Source: JBGLNJ01 sp034434835 (GTDB lineage: Bacteria > Chloroflexota > Anaerolineae > Fen-1058). Taken from it: 64,000 nucleotides of DNA. The position numbers and the translations under genes were made by a program. Of this stretch, positions 1 through 7,149 are shown in pieces. The notes under the pieces are model-generated. The model searched no databases, was not told where the DNA came from, and saw only the letters and a program-made list of their open reading frames with translations. How positions within the stretch are numbered: position 1 is the first letter of the stretch; each line of letters opens with the position of its first letter. The stretch spans positions 1-64,000 of the forward strand of contig DAOTXX010000186.1 of assembly GCA_034434835.1 (NCBI GenBank). Reading direction: 5' to 3'.

Positions 1-188
1 TCACACCAAGTCTGCTGAAGCAGACTGGAGCCATCGCCAACCGGCTTCAGCCGGTTTCTCGTATCAGCCGGATGATTCATCATCCGGCCAGGGGCGGGTT
101 GGGCAATGACTGCCAAAGGCGGTAAACAAGTACCTTTCACCAGAAGCAAGGGAACGCCCCTTGTTCGTCCTTCGTCTTTTGCCCCCAA
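1..188. repeat. Intergenic palindromic repeat cluster
   Basis: This stretch before the first gene holds three short hairpins in a row: AGTCTGCTGAAGCAGACT, CCGGCTTCAGCCGG and GGATGATTCATCATCC. The same order and wording recur in inverted orientation at about 46,852-46,970 (TGCAGGCTGAAGCCTGCA, ACTGGCTAAAGCCAGT, GGGATGATGAATCATCCC), and a related block lies at 33,160-33,235. It is a dispersed non-coding repeat family. The beginning is cut by the window edge. No gene is supported here. Confidence 0.6.
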
Positions 189-1790
189 TCACACCGATTC
201 CAAGATCACAGCCTCGTTCGGCGCCAGCGCCAGCTTCCCTGCCATCGTCTCTTCGGCCCGCCCGACCGAAGACAGGCAGATGCGCCACTTGCCCTCGACC
301 GGGATCTGTGCAGGCCGCGAGAAAAAGTTGAGTGCGACAAGCATCCGCCGCCTGGGCGTGGCGCGCTCATAGGCCCACACGTCCACCGGACGACCCAGCG
401 CGTGATAGTTCCCGTACAACAATGCGGGTGATTTTCGCCGCAGCTCGATCAGGCGACGATAGAAATTCAGCAACGAATCCGGATCGGCGCGCTGCGCCTG
501 GACGTTGCGCTGCACGTAATCGGGATTGAGCCGCAGCCAGGGCTGGCTCGTCGAAAAACCGGCCCCCGGCGTCGCGTCCCACTGCATCGGCGTGCGACAG
601 CCGTCGCGGCCTTTATAGAACGGCCAATACCGGCGGCCGGGCGGATCTTGAATCTCGGCGCGTGGGATGTCACCCTCTCGCATGCCGATCTCGTCGCCAT
701 AGTACATGAACGGGGTGCCGCGCAAAGTGAGCAGCATCGTCGCCGCGACTCGCGTCCGGGCTTCGGTGAACGGGCCGGCCACGTAGCGGCTGGCTAGCCG
801 GCGCACGTCATGATTGCCCAACACCCAACACGGCCAGGCCTGCTCTGGCAACCTGGCCTCCCAATCCGCCACCACATCATAGAAACGCCGCGCGTCCCAC
901 CCCTGGCGCAGCAGCCCAAAGTTGAACACCAGATGCAGCTCATCGCGGCCATTCCCATAATAGCCTACTGCACCTTGAGGGGCCACTTCCCCGACCGCCA
1001 TGCGTTCTGGGTAGCTATCGAGCAGCTTGCGAAACTCTTTCCAGATGGCGTGGGTTTCCGGTTGGTTGATTTCGTACAGGTGATGTTGGCGACCGTAGCC
1101 AGTCAGGCCCAGCTTGGGCGGGTTATCGGGCAAGCCCTCGGCCTTGACGAACATGTGCGCCACGTCGAGCCGAAAGCCATCCACGCCGCGCTCCAGCCAA
1201 AAGCGGCACTCGTTGAACATGGCCTCTTTGACTTGCGGATTGCGCCAATTGAGGTCAGGTTGTTCGGCCAGGAACAGGTGGAGATAGTACTGCCCGGTGC
1301 GCTCGTCCCAGGTCCACGCTTTGCCGCCGAAAATAGATTCCCAGTTGTTCGGCTCGCGGCCCTGGCGCGGGTCGCGCCAGATGTACCAATCGCGTTTGGG
1401 GTTATCGCGGCTGGAACGCGATTCGAGGAACCAGGGATGTTGATCCGACGTGTGGTTCATCACCATGTCAAGCACGACGCGGATGCCGCGTGCGTGTGCT
1501 TCGCTCAGCAGCCGATCGAAATCAGCCAGCCGGCCAAAGACCGGGTCTATGTCGTGATAGTTGCTCACATCGTAGCCAAAGTCGGCCATCGGCGAAGGGT
1601 AAATCGGGCTGAGCCAGATCGCATCCACGCCCAGCCACTGCAAATAGTCCAGCCTGGAAAGGATACCCGGCAGATCGCCCACACCATCGCCGTTGGAATC
1701 GGCAAAGCTGCGCGGGTAAATCTGATAGATGATGCCATTGCGCCACCATTCGGATTTTAGATTGTGGATTTCAGATTGCAGATTGTTCAT
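189..1790 (-). CDS. GH13 alpha-glucosidase (oligo-1,6-glucosidase-like)
   Basis: A 533-residue cytoplasmic GH13 glycoside hydrolase, expected to release glucose from the non-reducing end of short alpha-glucans or sucrose-like sugars. All catalytic positions are present: region I DMVMNH (about residues 108-113), nucleophile Asp209 in DGFRLD, acid/base Glu268 in VGEV, and Asp328 in GNHD. QPDLNW at about 178-183 is typical of the alpha-glucosidase branch. No signal peptide is seen. The start ATG has a GAGG a few bases upstream. Residues 2-13 (NLQSEIHNLKSE-like) are encoded by a copy of a dispersed word repeat and precede the conserved WWRNGIIYQIYPRSF, so the repeat has become part of the N terminus unless translation starts elsewhere. 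It lies 43 bp downstream of a small hypothetical gene and may be co-transcribed with it. Exact substrate is not predictable. Confidence 0.9.
   Translation of the reverse strand: MNNLQSEIHNLKSEWWRNGIIYQIYPRSFADSNGDGVGDLPGILSRLDYLQWLGVDAIWLSPIYPSPMADFGYDVSNYHDIDPVFGRLADFDRLLSEAHARGIRVVLDMVMNHTSDQHPWFLESRSSRDNPKRDWYIWRDPRQGREPNNWESIFGGKAWTWDERTGQYYLHLFLAEQPDLNWRNPQVKEAMFNECRFWLERGVDGFRLDVAHMFVKAEGLPDNPPKLGLTGYGRQHHLYEINQPETHAIWKEFRKLLDSYPERMAVGEVAPQGAVGYYGNGRDELHLVFNFGLLRQGWDARRFYDVVADWEARLPEQAWPCWVLGNHDVRRLASRYVAGPFTEARTRVAATMLLTLRGTPFMYYGDEIGMREGDIPRAEIQDPPGRRYWPFYKGRDGCRTPMQWDATPGAGFSTSQPWLRLNPDYVQRNVQAQRADPDSLLNFYRRLIELRRKSPALLYGNYHALGRPVDVWAYERATPRRRMLVALNFFSRPAQIPVEGKWRICLSSVGRAEETMAGKLALAPNEAVILESV
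1753..1785. repeat. Stuttering word repeat inside a coding start
   Basis: Three to four imperfect copies of an ~11-base word (GATTGCAGATT, GATTTCAGATT, GATTGTGGATT, GATTTTAGATT) run in tandem and fall directly after the start codon of the alpha-glucosidase gene. The same words occur between the two tRNA-Ala genes (24,726-24,803). It is in frame and adds about 11 residues to the protein. Confidence 0.7.
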
Positions 1791-1833
1791 GGCAAGCCTC
1801 GCAAGTCAATTGGGATTGGGGAATGGAGATCGG

Positions 1834-2238
1834 TCATTCTTCGCCAGCCACGCCGGGCATGTTAAATTGGATCACCTCGCCATGCAGATTGACAACGATA
1901 CGAAAGCCCATCACCCCCAGCCACATGCGCGCGTCGTCCGGAATGCCGCGTTCGAGCGCCTGATCCATGTTTTTGATAGAGAGCTCCAGCGCTGCTTTGG
2001 TGAACAGGTCATCGCTGCCGATCATCCGCATCATCATCTCTTCAACTAATTCTTTGTTGGCTTCTACCTGCTCCTGGATCGCTTGTATCACCTGCCGATC
2101 AATGATCTGGGCATCAATGTGACGACGAAAGCCGGCGTCGTCAATCACGTACTGAGCCTCGCCGCCCACGGTGGTCACCTCCAACGGCCGGCCAGCCTCA
2201 TCGTACACCAGACCTTCAAACACGGCTTTGGTACTCAT
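1834..2238 (-). CDS. Hypothetical protein, 134 aa
   Basis: A small soluble protein of 134 residues that I do not recognise. It begins MSTKAVFEGL and has a short N-terminal segment that looks beta-rich (GLVYDEAGRPLEVTTVGGEAQYVIDD), then a long charged helical stretch (residues about 36-90, with EEMMMRM), and a hydrophobic C-terminal part (MGFRIVVNLHGEVIQF). There is no signal peptide, membrane segment or metal motif. The start ATG is preceded by GAGAGGACATC. It lies upstream of the GH13 alpha-glucosidase on the same strand, so the two could share a transcript, but nothing in the sequence indicates a shared function. Confidence 0.65.
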   Translation of the reverse strand: MSTKAVFEGLVYDEAGRPLEVTTVGGEAQYVIDDAGFRRHIDAQIIDRQVIQAIQEQVEANKELVEEMMMRMIGSDDLFTKAALELSIKNMDQALERGIPDDARMWLGVMGFRIVVNLHGEVIQFNMPGVAGEE

Positions 2239-2284
2239 GATGTCCTCTCGAAAATCTCTGGCTCAAGGTAACTATACTGTCAAC

Positions 2285-2430
2285 GGTCATAAACTTTCAC
2301 TCCGTCTGCAGGCAATTGGCCGTCGTACACTGTCATTGCGAGCGCCCGAAGGGCGCGAAGCAATCTATTTGGCTCGCTGGAGATTGCTTCGGCCTTCGGC
2401 CTCGCAATGACAAAATGAAACTTTATGGCC
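2285..2430. mobile_element. MITE-like palindromic element (TIR type B, core alpha)
   Basis: About 146 bp bounded by imperfect inverted repeats GGTCATAAACTTTCAC and ATGAAACTTTATGGCC. Inside is an 82-bp palindrome (2,331-2,412) that starts TGTCATTGCGAG, contains GCGAAGCAATCT and AGATTGCTTCG, and ends CTCGCAATGACA. The same core occurs immediately to the right inside different ends, and again at 46,680-46,822. It encodes no protein, so it would be a non-autonomous element or a REP-like structure. Confidence 0.65.
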
Positions 2431-2435
2431 GCGCC

Positions 2436-2578
2436 GAGTATACTCAGCCCAGTCTACTGCACAGGCTGTCATTGCGAGCCTGCCGAAGGCAGGCGAAGCA
2501 ATCTCTGTGCTTCGATCGCTGAGATTGCTTCGTCGGCCCGCTTCGCAGGCCTCCTCGCAATGACGGATGAGTAGTTAC
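2436..2578. mobile_element. MITE-like palindromic element (TIR type A, core alpha)
   Basis: A 143-bp element whose right end GAGTAGTTAC is the inverted repeat seen at both ends of the copy at 46,680-46,822. Its left end (GAGTATACTC) is mutated. The two copies are in opposite orientation and share most of their length, including CTCAGCCCAGTCTAC next to the end and the TGTCATTGCGAG...CTCGCAATGAC core. It sits six bases from another element with the same core but different ends. Confidence 0.75.
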
Positions 2579-2712
2579 GGCTCAAGGCTAATTATCCTAT
2601 TGACGGGCCGAGAGCGCAACCTACATCGAGCCTTGCCGATTCGCTGGCGGCGTGTTATCATCGCGGCCAGTATCTCATCTTTTTCCATTCTGAAACAAGA
2701 CTGGGGGAACTG

Positions 2713-3267
2713 GTGCCAGGCAAAGTCTACACGGCGACAGGCGACGATGGCTACACGGGACTCTTGGGCAACGAGCGCGTGCCGAAATACGATCCGCGCC
2801 CGGAAGCGTATGGCACGCTCGACGAAGCGACTTCGGTCATGGGGCTGGCTCGCGCGACGCTCAACAGTGAGCGCAATCGCAACTGGCTGCTCGAAAGCCA
2901 GCGACATCTGTACTGCATCATGACGGAATTGGCGTCTACGCCAGAGACAGCCAAGACCTTCCAGTGCTTGGGGGCGAAAGAGGTCGAGTGGCTGGAGGCG
3001 CGGACCGATGCGATCACCGCCGAGATCGCGCTGCCGCGCGAGTTTATCGTTCCGGGCGATAGCTTTCCCAGCGCGACGCTGGATGTGGCGCGCGCGGTCG
3101 TGCGCCGCGCCGAGCGGCTGGTGGCCCGGCTGTATCACGAGGGACTGGTGGCGAATCAACACATTCTGCGTTATCTCAATCGCCTGTCCTCGCTGTTGTT
3201 CGTCATGGCGCGGCATGAGGAGGCCTTGACCGGGGTGAATCGTGTGACGCTGGCGAAAAAAGTATAA
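2713..3267 (+). CDS. pduO: PduO-type cob(I)alamin adenosyltransferase
   Basis: A 184-residue ATP:cob(I)alamin adenosyltransferase that makes adenosylcobalamin. Family signatures are visible: the N-terminal TGDDGYTGLL ATP-binding stretch, RPEAYGTLDEA, a PGDSFPSATLDVARAVVRRAER segment that contributes ATP and corrin contacts, and YLNRLSSLLFVMAR near the end. Length is normal for the PduO family. The start is GTG, with GGGGGAAC just upstream. It stands alone between a repeat cluster and the convergent DUF5667-type gene. A cobalamin-riboswitch operon lies about 20 kb away in this window, which fits an organism that salvages B12 and converts it to the coenzyme form. Confidence 0.9.
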   Translation: MPGKVYTATGDDGYTGLLGNERVPKYDPRPEAYGTLDEATSVMGLARATLNSERNRNWLLESQRHLYCIMTELASTPETAKTFQCLGAKEVEWLEARTDAITAEIALPREFIVPGDSFPSATLDVARAVVRRAERLVARLYHEGLVANQHILRYLNRLSSLLFVMARHEEALTGVNRVTLAKKV

Positions 3268-3380
3268 AGTGCGCCACACGATTGAGCACTGGAGAAAATC
3301 CTCGCGCCTCCGCCCATCTGAGGGAGGCGCGAAGGTTTGTCTATGGTGAGATCATCAGGCCGGGTTCACGCCACCATGAG

Positions 3381-4484
3381 CTAGGGTTTGGGGATCTTGG
3401 TCGGCTTGGGTTCATCAGTGGGTTTAGGCTCTTTGGTTGGTTTAGGCTCGTTTGTTGGTTTGGGTTCTTTAGTCGGTTTAGGCTCATCCGTTGGTTTGGG
3501 TGCTTTGGTCGGCTTGGGTTCATCCGTCGGCTTTGGCTCTTTGGTTGGTTTTGGCTCATCTGTCGGCCTGGACGTGCCCGTTGGCTTGACTTGCCGGGTG
3601 GGTTCGGATGTGGGCGTTGGTTGGGCTGTCCCAGTGGGCCGGGGCGTCTCAGTTGGCTCCGGCCTATAGGTGGGCGCAGGCGACGGTGTGGGCGTTCCAG
3701 TGGGCATCGGCGGATTGGTCGGTGAGGCAGTGGGATTGACGGTAGGCATTGGTGATGGGAGGCCTTTGTCAGTCACGATCAGATGCATCGCGATCAGTGA
3801 GCCATCACCCGGCAAATGCCCCCGAACGACGACCCACGCTCCGAGGCGCGGGTAACCTGTCCGGGATGTTTCGGGCCGGAGGGTGATCCTCAACCCGCTC
3901 ACGATCCAAGTGTCCCCCTCTATCTGTTCCAAACAACCCTCAAGCTTGACTGCCGCCTGCCGCCTGGTACGCTGTGCCGCCTGGATGTCTTGCTGCTGTT
4001 GCACCTGGATCTGTTCCTCCAGCCGCGCGCGTGCGTCGGCATCCAACGTCAAGGCGATCTGAGCTTGCTGGACGGTCAGCTTGACCGGGTAAAGTGCATC
4101 ACCAGGCAGGCTGGAGGCCGAAGCAGCGACCGTCCAGCTTGCCGCCACAATGGCGACGATCATGATCGCCAGGGCCAGCCGCATCACAGGATATACATTC
4201 CGAAATGGGATCGATCGCGCGCGTGCCGGAGCCGCCTGCGCTGCGAGGGGCTGCGGCTGCATGCGTCGCTGGCTCAGGGCTTCCAACATGCGTCGCCGAC
4301 CGGCCAGGCGCGCTGCGCCCGTTGGCGCGGGTGTGATCACCGCATGAATATCGGCGGCCAGTCTGAGCAAGGGGCGCAGTTTGTCTGCGTGCTCGGGATA
4401 GCGCGCCAGGCAAGTGGGCACATCCGCTCCCTGGCGCAGCAGATCCAGGCACTCGTTCAAAATAGCATCGAACTCATTGTGCAT
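3381..4484 (-). CDS. DUF5667/DUF5666-type membrane protein with Pro-Thr repeat tail, sigma-coupled
   Basis: A 367-residue protein. Residues 1-45 (FDAILNECLDLLRQGADVPTCLARYP) are the small N-terminal helical segment common in Chloroflexota proteins encoded next to ECF sigma genes. A single membrane helix follows at about 95-120, then a DUF5667-like part (ASSLPGDALYPVKLTVQQAQIAL, a charged helix) and a DUF5666-like beta part (EGCLEQIEGDTWIVSG, WVVVRGHLPGDGSL). The last 120 residues are Thr/Pro-rich and end in tandem EPKPTDEPKPTK units. The ATG lies inside the 3' end of the sigma gene (11-base overlap), so the two are probably translationally coupled. An anti-sigma or envelope-anchored partner role is inferred from this context. 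The longer frame reaching further upstream overlaps the sigma gene and is rejected. Confidence 0.8.
   Translation of the reverse strand: MHNEFDAILNECLDLLRQGADVPTCLARYPEHADKLRPLLRLAADIHAVITPAPTGAARLAGRRRMLEALSQRRMQPQPLAAQAAPARARSIPFRNVYPVMRLALAIMIVAIVAASWTVAASASSLPGDALYPVKLTVQQAQIALTLDADARARLEEQIQVQQQQDIQAAQRTRRQAAVKLEGCLEQIEGDTWIVSGLRITLRPETSRTGYPRLGAWVVVRGHLPGDGSLIAMHLIVTDKGLPSPMPTVNPTASPTNPPMPTGTPTPSPAPTYRPEPTETPRPTGTAQPTPTSEPTRQVKPTGTSRPTDEPKPTKEPKPTDEPKPTKAPKPTDEPKPTKEPKPTNEPKPTKEPKPTDEPKPTKIPKP
3388..3600. repeat. Tandem repeat encoding the Pro-Thr-Lys tail
   Basis: Imperfect units of about 18-36 bp (GGTTTGGGTTCATC, GGTTTAGGCTCTTTGG on the plus strand) encode EPKPTKEPKPTDEPKPTK on the minus strand at the C terminus of the DUF5667-type protein. 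Such a stretch is expected to be an extended, length-variable linker. Confidence 0.8.
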
Positions 4485-5268
4485 AAGCAGGATACTCTTG
4501 GAAAACACGCCGCAGTGCTGCCAGGGCGCGGTGAGGCTGCGACTTGAATGTCTCTTCGGACTGGCCCATGAGACGGGCAGCTTCTGCACAGCTATGTGCT
4601 TCGACGAATTGGAGCAGGATCACCTGCCGATCTTGTTCCGCAAGGTGAGAAAGCGCGACGGCCAGGTTCTCGGCTGAAAGATGACGTTCGGTACCATTCA
4701 GATTGTCGGGACGAATGGTGAGCATATCCTCCAGAGACGATGGGATAGGCTGCCCATTCAGGTGATAAAAGTTGGCGAGCCGCTTGCGGGCGATCGTGTA
4801 CAGCCAGGCCAGCAGAGTCTGATCGCGGTTTTGAAAGTGGGCCAATTCTTGCGCCATCTGGACAAACACATGACTGGTCAAGTCCTGCGCCTGTGCCGCG
4901 TCGCCCACATAGTAATAGCAGTAGCGATAGATCGCATCATAGTACCGATCATATAACCTGGAGCACGCGAGCGCGTCGCCCTGGCGGGCCAGTTGGATCA
5001 GGTGCGGTTCGTCAAGCGACAGCCTGATCACACTGCCTGCAATACCATACAGCCAGGTCAGCAGAGGACGGCCGCTCTCGTCAATCGTGTCGAGGTGTTC
5101 CACCATCCGCGCAAAGACCTCGTTGGTCAGGTCCTGAGCCAGTTCCACATTGCACACGTGGTAGTAGCAATAGCGAAACATGGCATCATAATACCGGTCG
5201 AACAGCTCCGAGCACGCCGCCGAGCTGCCTCGCCGGGCCAGTTGGATCAGATAAGGCTCATTCGCCAT
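4474..5268 (-). CDS. ECF-type sigma factor with two tandem sigma-2 regions
   Basis: A 264-residue sigma-70 family protein with an unusual duplication. Residues 5-80 read LIQLARRGSSAACSELFDRYYDAMFRYCYYHV...AQDLTNEVF...LLTWLYGIA. Residues 88-165 repeat the pattern as LIQLARQGDALACSRLYDRYYDAIYRYCYYYV...AQDLTSHVF...LLAWLYTIARKRL. Each is a sigma region 2 (core-RNA-polymerase and -10 contact). One sigma region 4 helix-turn-helix follows at about 205-258 (LSHLAEQDRQVILLQFVEAHSCAEAARLMG). Ordinary ECF sigmas have one copy of each and are near 190 residues. The second copy keeps the ARKRLAN segment expected at the end of region 2; the first has SVIRLS there and may be degenerate. The downstream DUF5667-type gene overlaps by 11 bases. 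A strong promoter lies about 270 bases upstream with a repeat element in the leader. Confidence 0.88.
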   Translation of the reverse strand: MANEPYLIQLARRGSSAACSELFDRYYDAMFRYCYYHVCNVELAQDLTNEVFARMVEHLDTIDESGRPLLTWLYGIAGSVIRLSLDEPHLIQLARQGDALACSRLYDRYYDAIYRYCYYYVGDAAQAQDLTSHVFVQMAQELAHFQNRDQTLLAWLYTIARKRLANFYHLNGQPIPSSLEDMLTIRPDNLNGTERHLSAENLAVALSHLAEQDRQVILLQFVEAHSCAEAARLMGQSEETFKSQPHRALAALRRVFQEYPAYAQ

Positions 5269-5310
5269 CGCAACAACCGATGCTGTCTACCAACACATGG
5301 AGGGTCAGAC

Positions 5311-5453
5311 CTATAGATGTTCAGAAAAAGATTTGTGGTAGGGGCAGGCCTTGCGCCTGCCCTGGGCGACCGCAACCCCCATGCGGGGGCAGCTTGTGGC
5401 CCGCATGGGCTAGTGGTCGCCCCTACCCCAAAACATTATCTGAAGGTCTATAG
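5311..5453. mobile_element. MITE-like palindromic element (TIR type C, core beta)
   Basis: A 143-bp element with imperfect inverted ends CTATAGATGTTCAGA and TATCTGAAGGTCTATAG. The core begins GTAGGGGCAGGCCTTGCGCC and ends GGTCGCCCCTACCC, forming a long GC-rich palindrome. The left end plus the first part of the core recurs inverted at about 12,836-12,886, and the core alone recurs at 18,438-18,490 and, inside other ends, at 46,997-47,106. It lies in the untranslated leader of the sigma gene, between the predicted promoter and the start codon. Confidence 0.7.
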
Positions 5454-5544
5454 CAATCGAGGGAGGCATGACTCAGGCAAATGACCTGAAAAATGGCTGC
5501 AATGACATCCCGCCAGGCCCGATGTCTGCTCCCTCGATGTATTG

Positions 5545-5573
5545 ATATTAAGTCTGTTAGCGGTGTGTGTCAA
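5545..5573 (-). promoter_or_regulatory. Sigma-70-type promoter for the sigma/DUF5667 operon
   Basis: On the minus strand TTGACA (5,568-5,573) and TAATAT (5,545-5,550) are separated by exactly 17 bases. Transcription would start near 5,538, giving a leader of about 270 nt that contains the 143-bp palindromic element. The surrounding 5,454-5,678 stretch is AT-richer than average and holds no gene. Confidence 0.6.
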
Positions 5574-5678
5574 GATGCAGTTACTTTTTTGTTATTTCAC
5601 AGAAAACGCAAAGAATATGCTGGGGAATCTTGGGCTTTGGTAGGCTCGTGGGAGATAGCCAGGATGCAACTGCGAGGT

Positions 5679-6266
5679 TCACACGTTTGCACGGATGACC
5701 TGGATGATACCGCCTGCGTGTCGCTCGATGTCGGTCACGCTCAAACCCGCTTCGGCGACCGTGCGCGCAGTCTGGCGATTAAGGTGACAGCTTCCATTTA
5801 GAGAATACCAAACAGGGTTCAGCAGATCGGTCAATGCGGCAGCCAGGGGATGATGCCCGCGCGTATGCTCGAGCAGCAGCAGTGTTCCACCTGATTGCAA
5901 CACGCGCCGAATCTCTCTCAGCGCCTTGAGGGGATCAGGAACGCTGCATAGGACAAGGGTCGCCACCACCGTCTGAAAGGTGTGCGAGGCAAACGGCAGG
6001 CTTTGCGCATCGGCTTGCGTCACTGTGGCACAGGCGCGGCAGGGCTTGCGGCGAGCCGTGGCGAGCATCTCGTGGCTTTCATCCAGCGCAAAGACGCGCG
6101 TGCCTTCGGGATAGTGTCCGAAATTGATGCCGGTTCCCGCGCCGATCTCGAGCACTGCTCCACGCGCCCCAGCGATCAGGCGTCGCCTTAAGCGCGATAG
6201 CCCCACCAGCTCGAGTGGGGCAAGTGCAACGTCGTACACGTTGGCCGTGCCATCAAAAACGTTCAT
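5679..6266 (-). CDS. Class I SAM-dependent methyltransferase
   Basis: A 195-residue methyltransferase of the UbiE/Methyltransf_11 type. The SAM-binding motif I is VLEIGAGTGINF (about residues 39-50), followed by the acidic ALDES strand, then QADAQSLPFASHTFQTVVATLVLCSVPDPLKALREIRRVLQSGGTLLLLEH, which covers motifs II and III. The substrate is not predictable. Similar small proteins act on phospholipids, quinones or arsenite, but there is no arsenite-type cysteine set. I start at the ATG at 6,266 because the 30 residues upstream in the same frame are encoded by a dispersed word repeat. Its start is 86 bases after the stop of the upstream TlpA-like gene. Confidence 0.85.
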   Translation of the reverse strand: MNVFDGTANVYDVALAPLELVGLSRLRRRLIAGARGAVLEIGAGTGINFGHYPEGTRVFALDESHEMLATARRKPCRACATVTQADAQSLPFASHTFQTVVATLVLCSVPDPLKALREIRRVLQSGGTLLLLEHTRGHHPLAAALTDLLNPVWYSLNGSCHLNRQTARTVAEAGLSVTDIERHAGGIIQVIRANV

Positions 6267-6276
6267 CGCGGCAGAC

Positions 6277-6350
6277 CACTGACTGCAGACGACCAACCGC
6301 CGCGCGTATCCTCTGTGGCCTGTCGTCGGCGGTCTGCGGTCGAAATAGTC
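6277..6350. repeat. Stuttering word repeat (GACCGC type)
   Basis: On the minus strand the words GACCGCAGACC, GCCGACGACAGG, GGTTGGTCGTCTGCAG and CAGTGGTCTGC follow one another, an imperfect self-complementary run. It occupies most of the gap between the TlpA-like and methyltransferase genes and would be read as a false N-terminal extension of the latter. Confidence 0.5.
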
Positions 6351-6352
6351 CA

Positions 6353-6922
6353 TCAAGGTTCTTCAGCCAATAGGGGCTTGATCGCTGTCTCCAGTCTGGC
6401 GCGGCTGCTCTGACCGGGAAAGAGTCCACGCAGCACGCCGCGCCGGTCAATCAAAAACGACGCAGGCAGAAAGCTGATCCCGTAAGCGCGTGCCACGCGC
6501 GAATCTGGATCAAGCAAGATCGGGTAGGGAAGCGGATTGTGTGAAAGAAAGCCTACGACGGTCTGTTTGTATTCCTGATCGTCCACGCCCAGGATGACAA
6601 ATCCTTCGTTCCTGTATATGTTGTAAAGCGCAGCCAGGTCGGGCATTTCGGCCAGGCAAGGCGGGCACCACGTGGCCCACAAATTGATCAGCACCACCTG
6701 GCCGCGCAAATCACTCAGCCGCACTGGCTTGCCGTTCACGTCGGGCAACATGAAATCGGGCGCAGGCTTGCCTTGAACGGCTGGGCCATCCGCCGCCGCA
6801 GGTGGCGAGTCACCGCCCCGCCCCAGCCACCAAAAGCCGAACAGGCTGGCGGCAATCAGCGCCACCCCGGTGGCAAGGGTCAACAGCGGACCGAGCTGGA
6901 AACGGGTCGGATTTGTTCGCAT
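6353..6922 (-). CDS. TlpA/ResA-like membrane-anchored thiol-disulfide oxidoreductase
   Basis: A 189-residue thioredoxin-fold protein. One membrane segment (about residues 12-34, LLTLATGVALIAASLFGFWWL) anchors it with the catalytic domain outside. The redoxin domain has GKPAPDFMLPDVNGKPVRLSDLRGQVVLINLWATWCPPC with the redox-active Cys86 and Cys89, and the cis-proline region SFLPASFLID. Length and layout match ResA/TlpA proteins that reduce apocytochromes or protect extracytoplasmic thiols; the specific partner is unknown as no cytochrome-maturation gene is adjacent. The methyltransferase follows on the same strand. Confidence 0.9.
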   Translation of the reverse strand: MRTNPTRFQLGPLLTLATGVALIAASLFGFWWLGRGGDSPPAAADGPAVQGKPAPDFMLPDVNGKPVRLSDLRGQVVLINLWATWCPPCLAEMPDLAALYNIYRNEGFVILGVDDQEYKQTVVGFLSHNPLPYPILLDPDSRVARAYGISFLPASFLIDRRGVLRGLFPGQSSRARLETAIKPLLAEEP

Positions 6923-6931
6923 AGGATTGTC

Positions 6932-7012
6932 CCGTCAAACGTCATGCGTCAAACGTCAAAAACAGCATTGTTTGACACATGACGTTTGACGTTTCACGTT
7001 TGACGCTTGAGC
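6932..7012. repeat. Stuttering word repeat (GTCAAACGTC type)
   Basis: The word GTCAAACGTCA and its complement TGACGTTTGACG are repeated with small changes on both sides of AACAGCATTGTTTGAC, so the whole forms an imperfect hairpin. It overlaps the last codons and stop of the small coiled-coil gene on the minus strand (…KRQT-stop is read from the repeat). Confidence 0.75.
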
Positions 7013-7149
7013 AACTCGATTTCTTCTTCGAGTTCCTCAATCCGGATCAACATCGCCGGCTTGAGCGAGTGGGCCGGAAGGCTGCGTTTGAGGTTTTCCA
7101 GTTCCTCGGTCAATACAGCAAGACGTTGTGCACGTTCCTGGTCGGTCAT
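6994..7149 (-). CDS. Small coiled-coil protein, 51 aa
   Basis: A short frame of 51 residues beginning MTDQERAQRLAVLTEELENLK and containing two charged amphipathic helices (TEELENLKRSL and IRIEELEEEIELL) with leucines in heptad spacing. Its ATG overlaps the stop of the upstream osmC-like gene as ATGA, which suggests coupled translation. Its last codons and stop lie in the GTCAAACGTC word repeat. I do not recognise a family. It could be a small helical accessory or a chance frame, but the helical pattern and the coupling favour a real gene. Confidence 0.5.
   Translation of the reverse strand: MTDQERAQRLAVLTEELENLKRSLPAHSLKPAMLIRIEELEEEIELLKRQT

Noticed and set aside
2285..2578. Possible CRISPR or rho-independent terminator array
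   Set aside because: Two larger palindromic elements with inverted ends explain all copies; there are no spacers.
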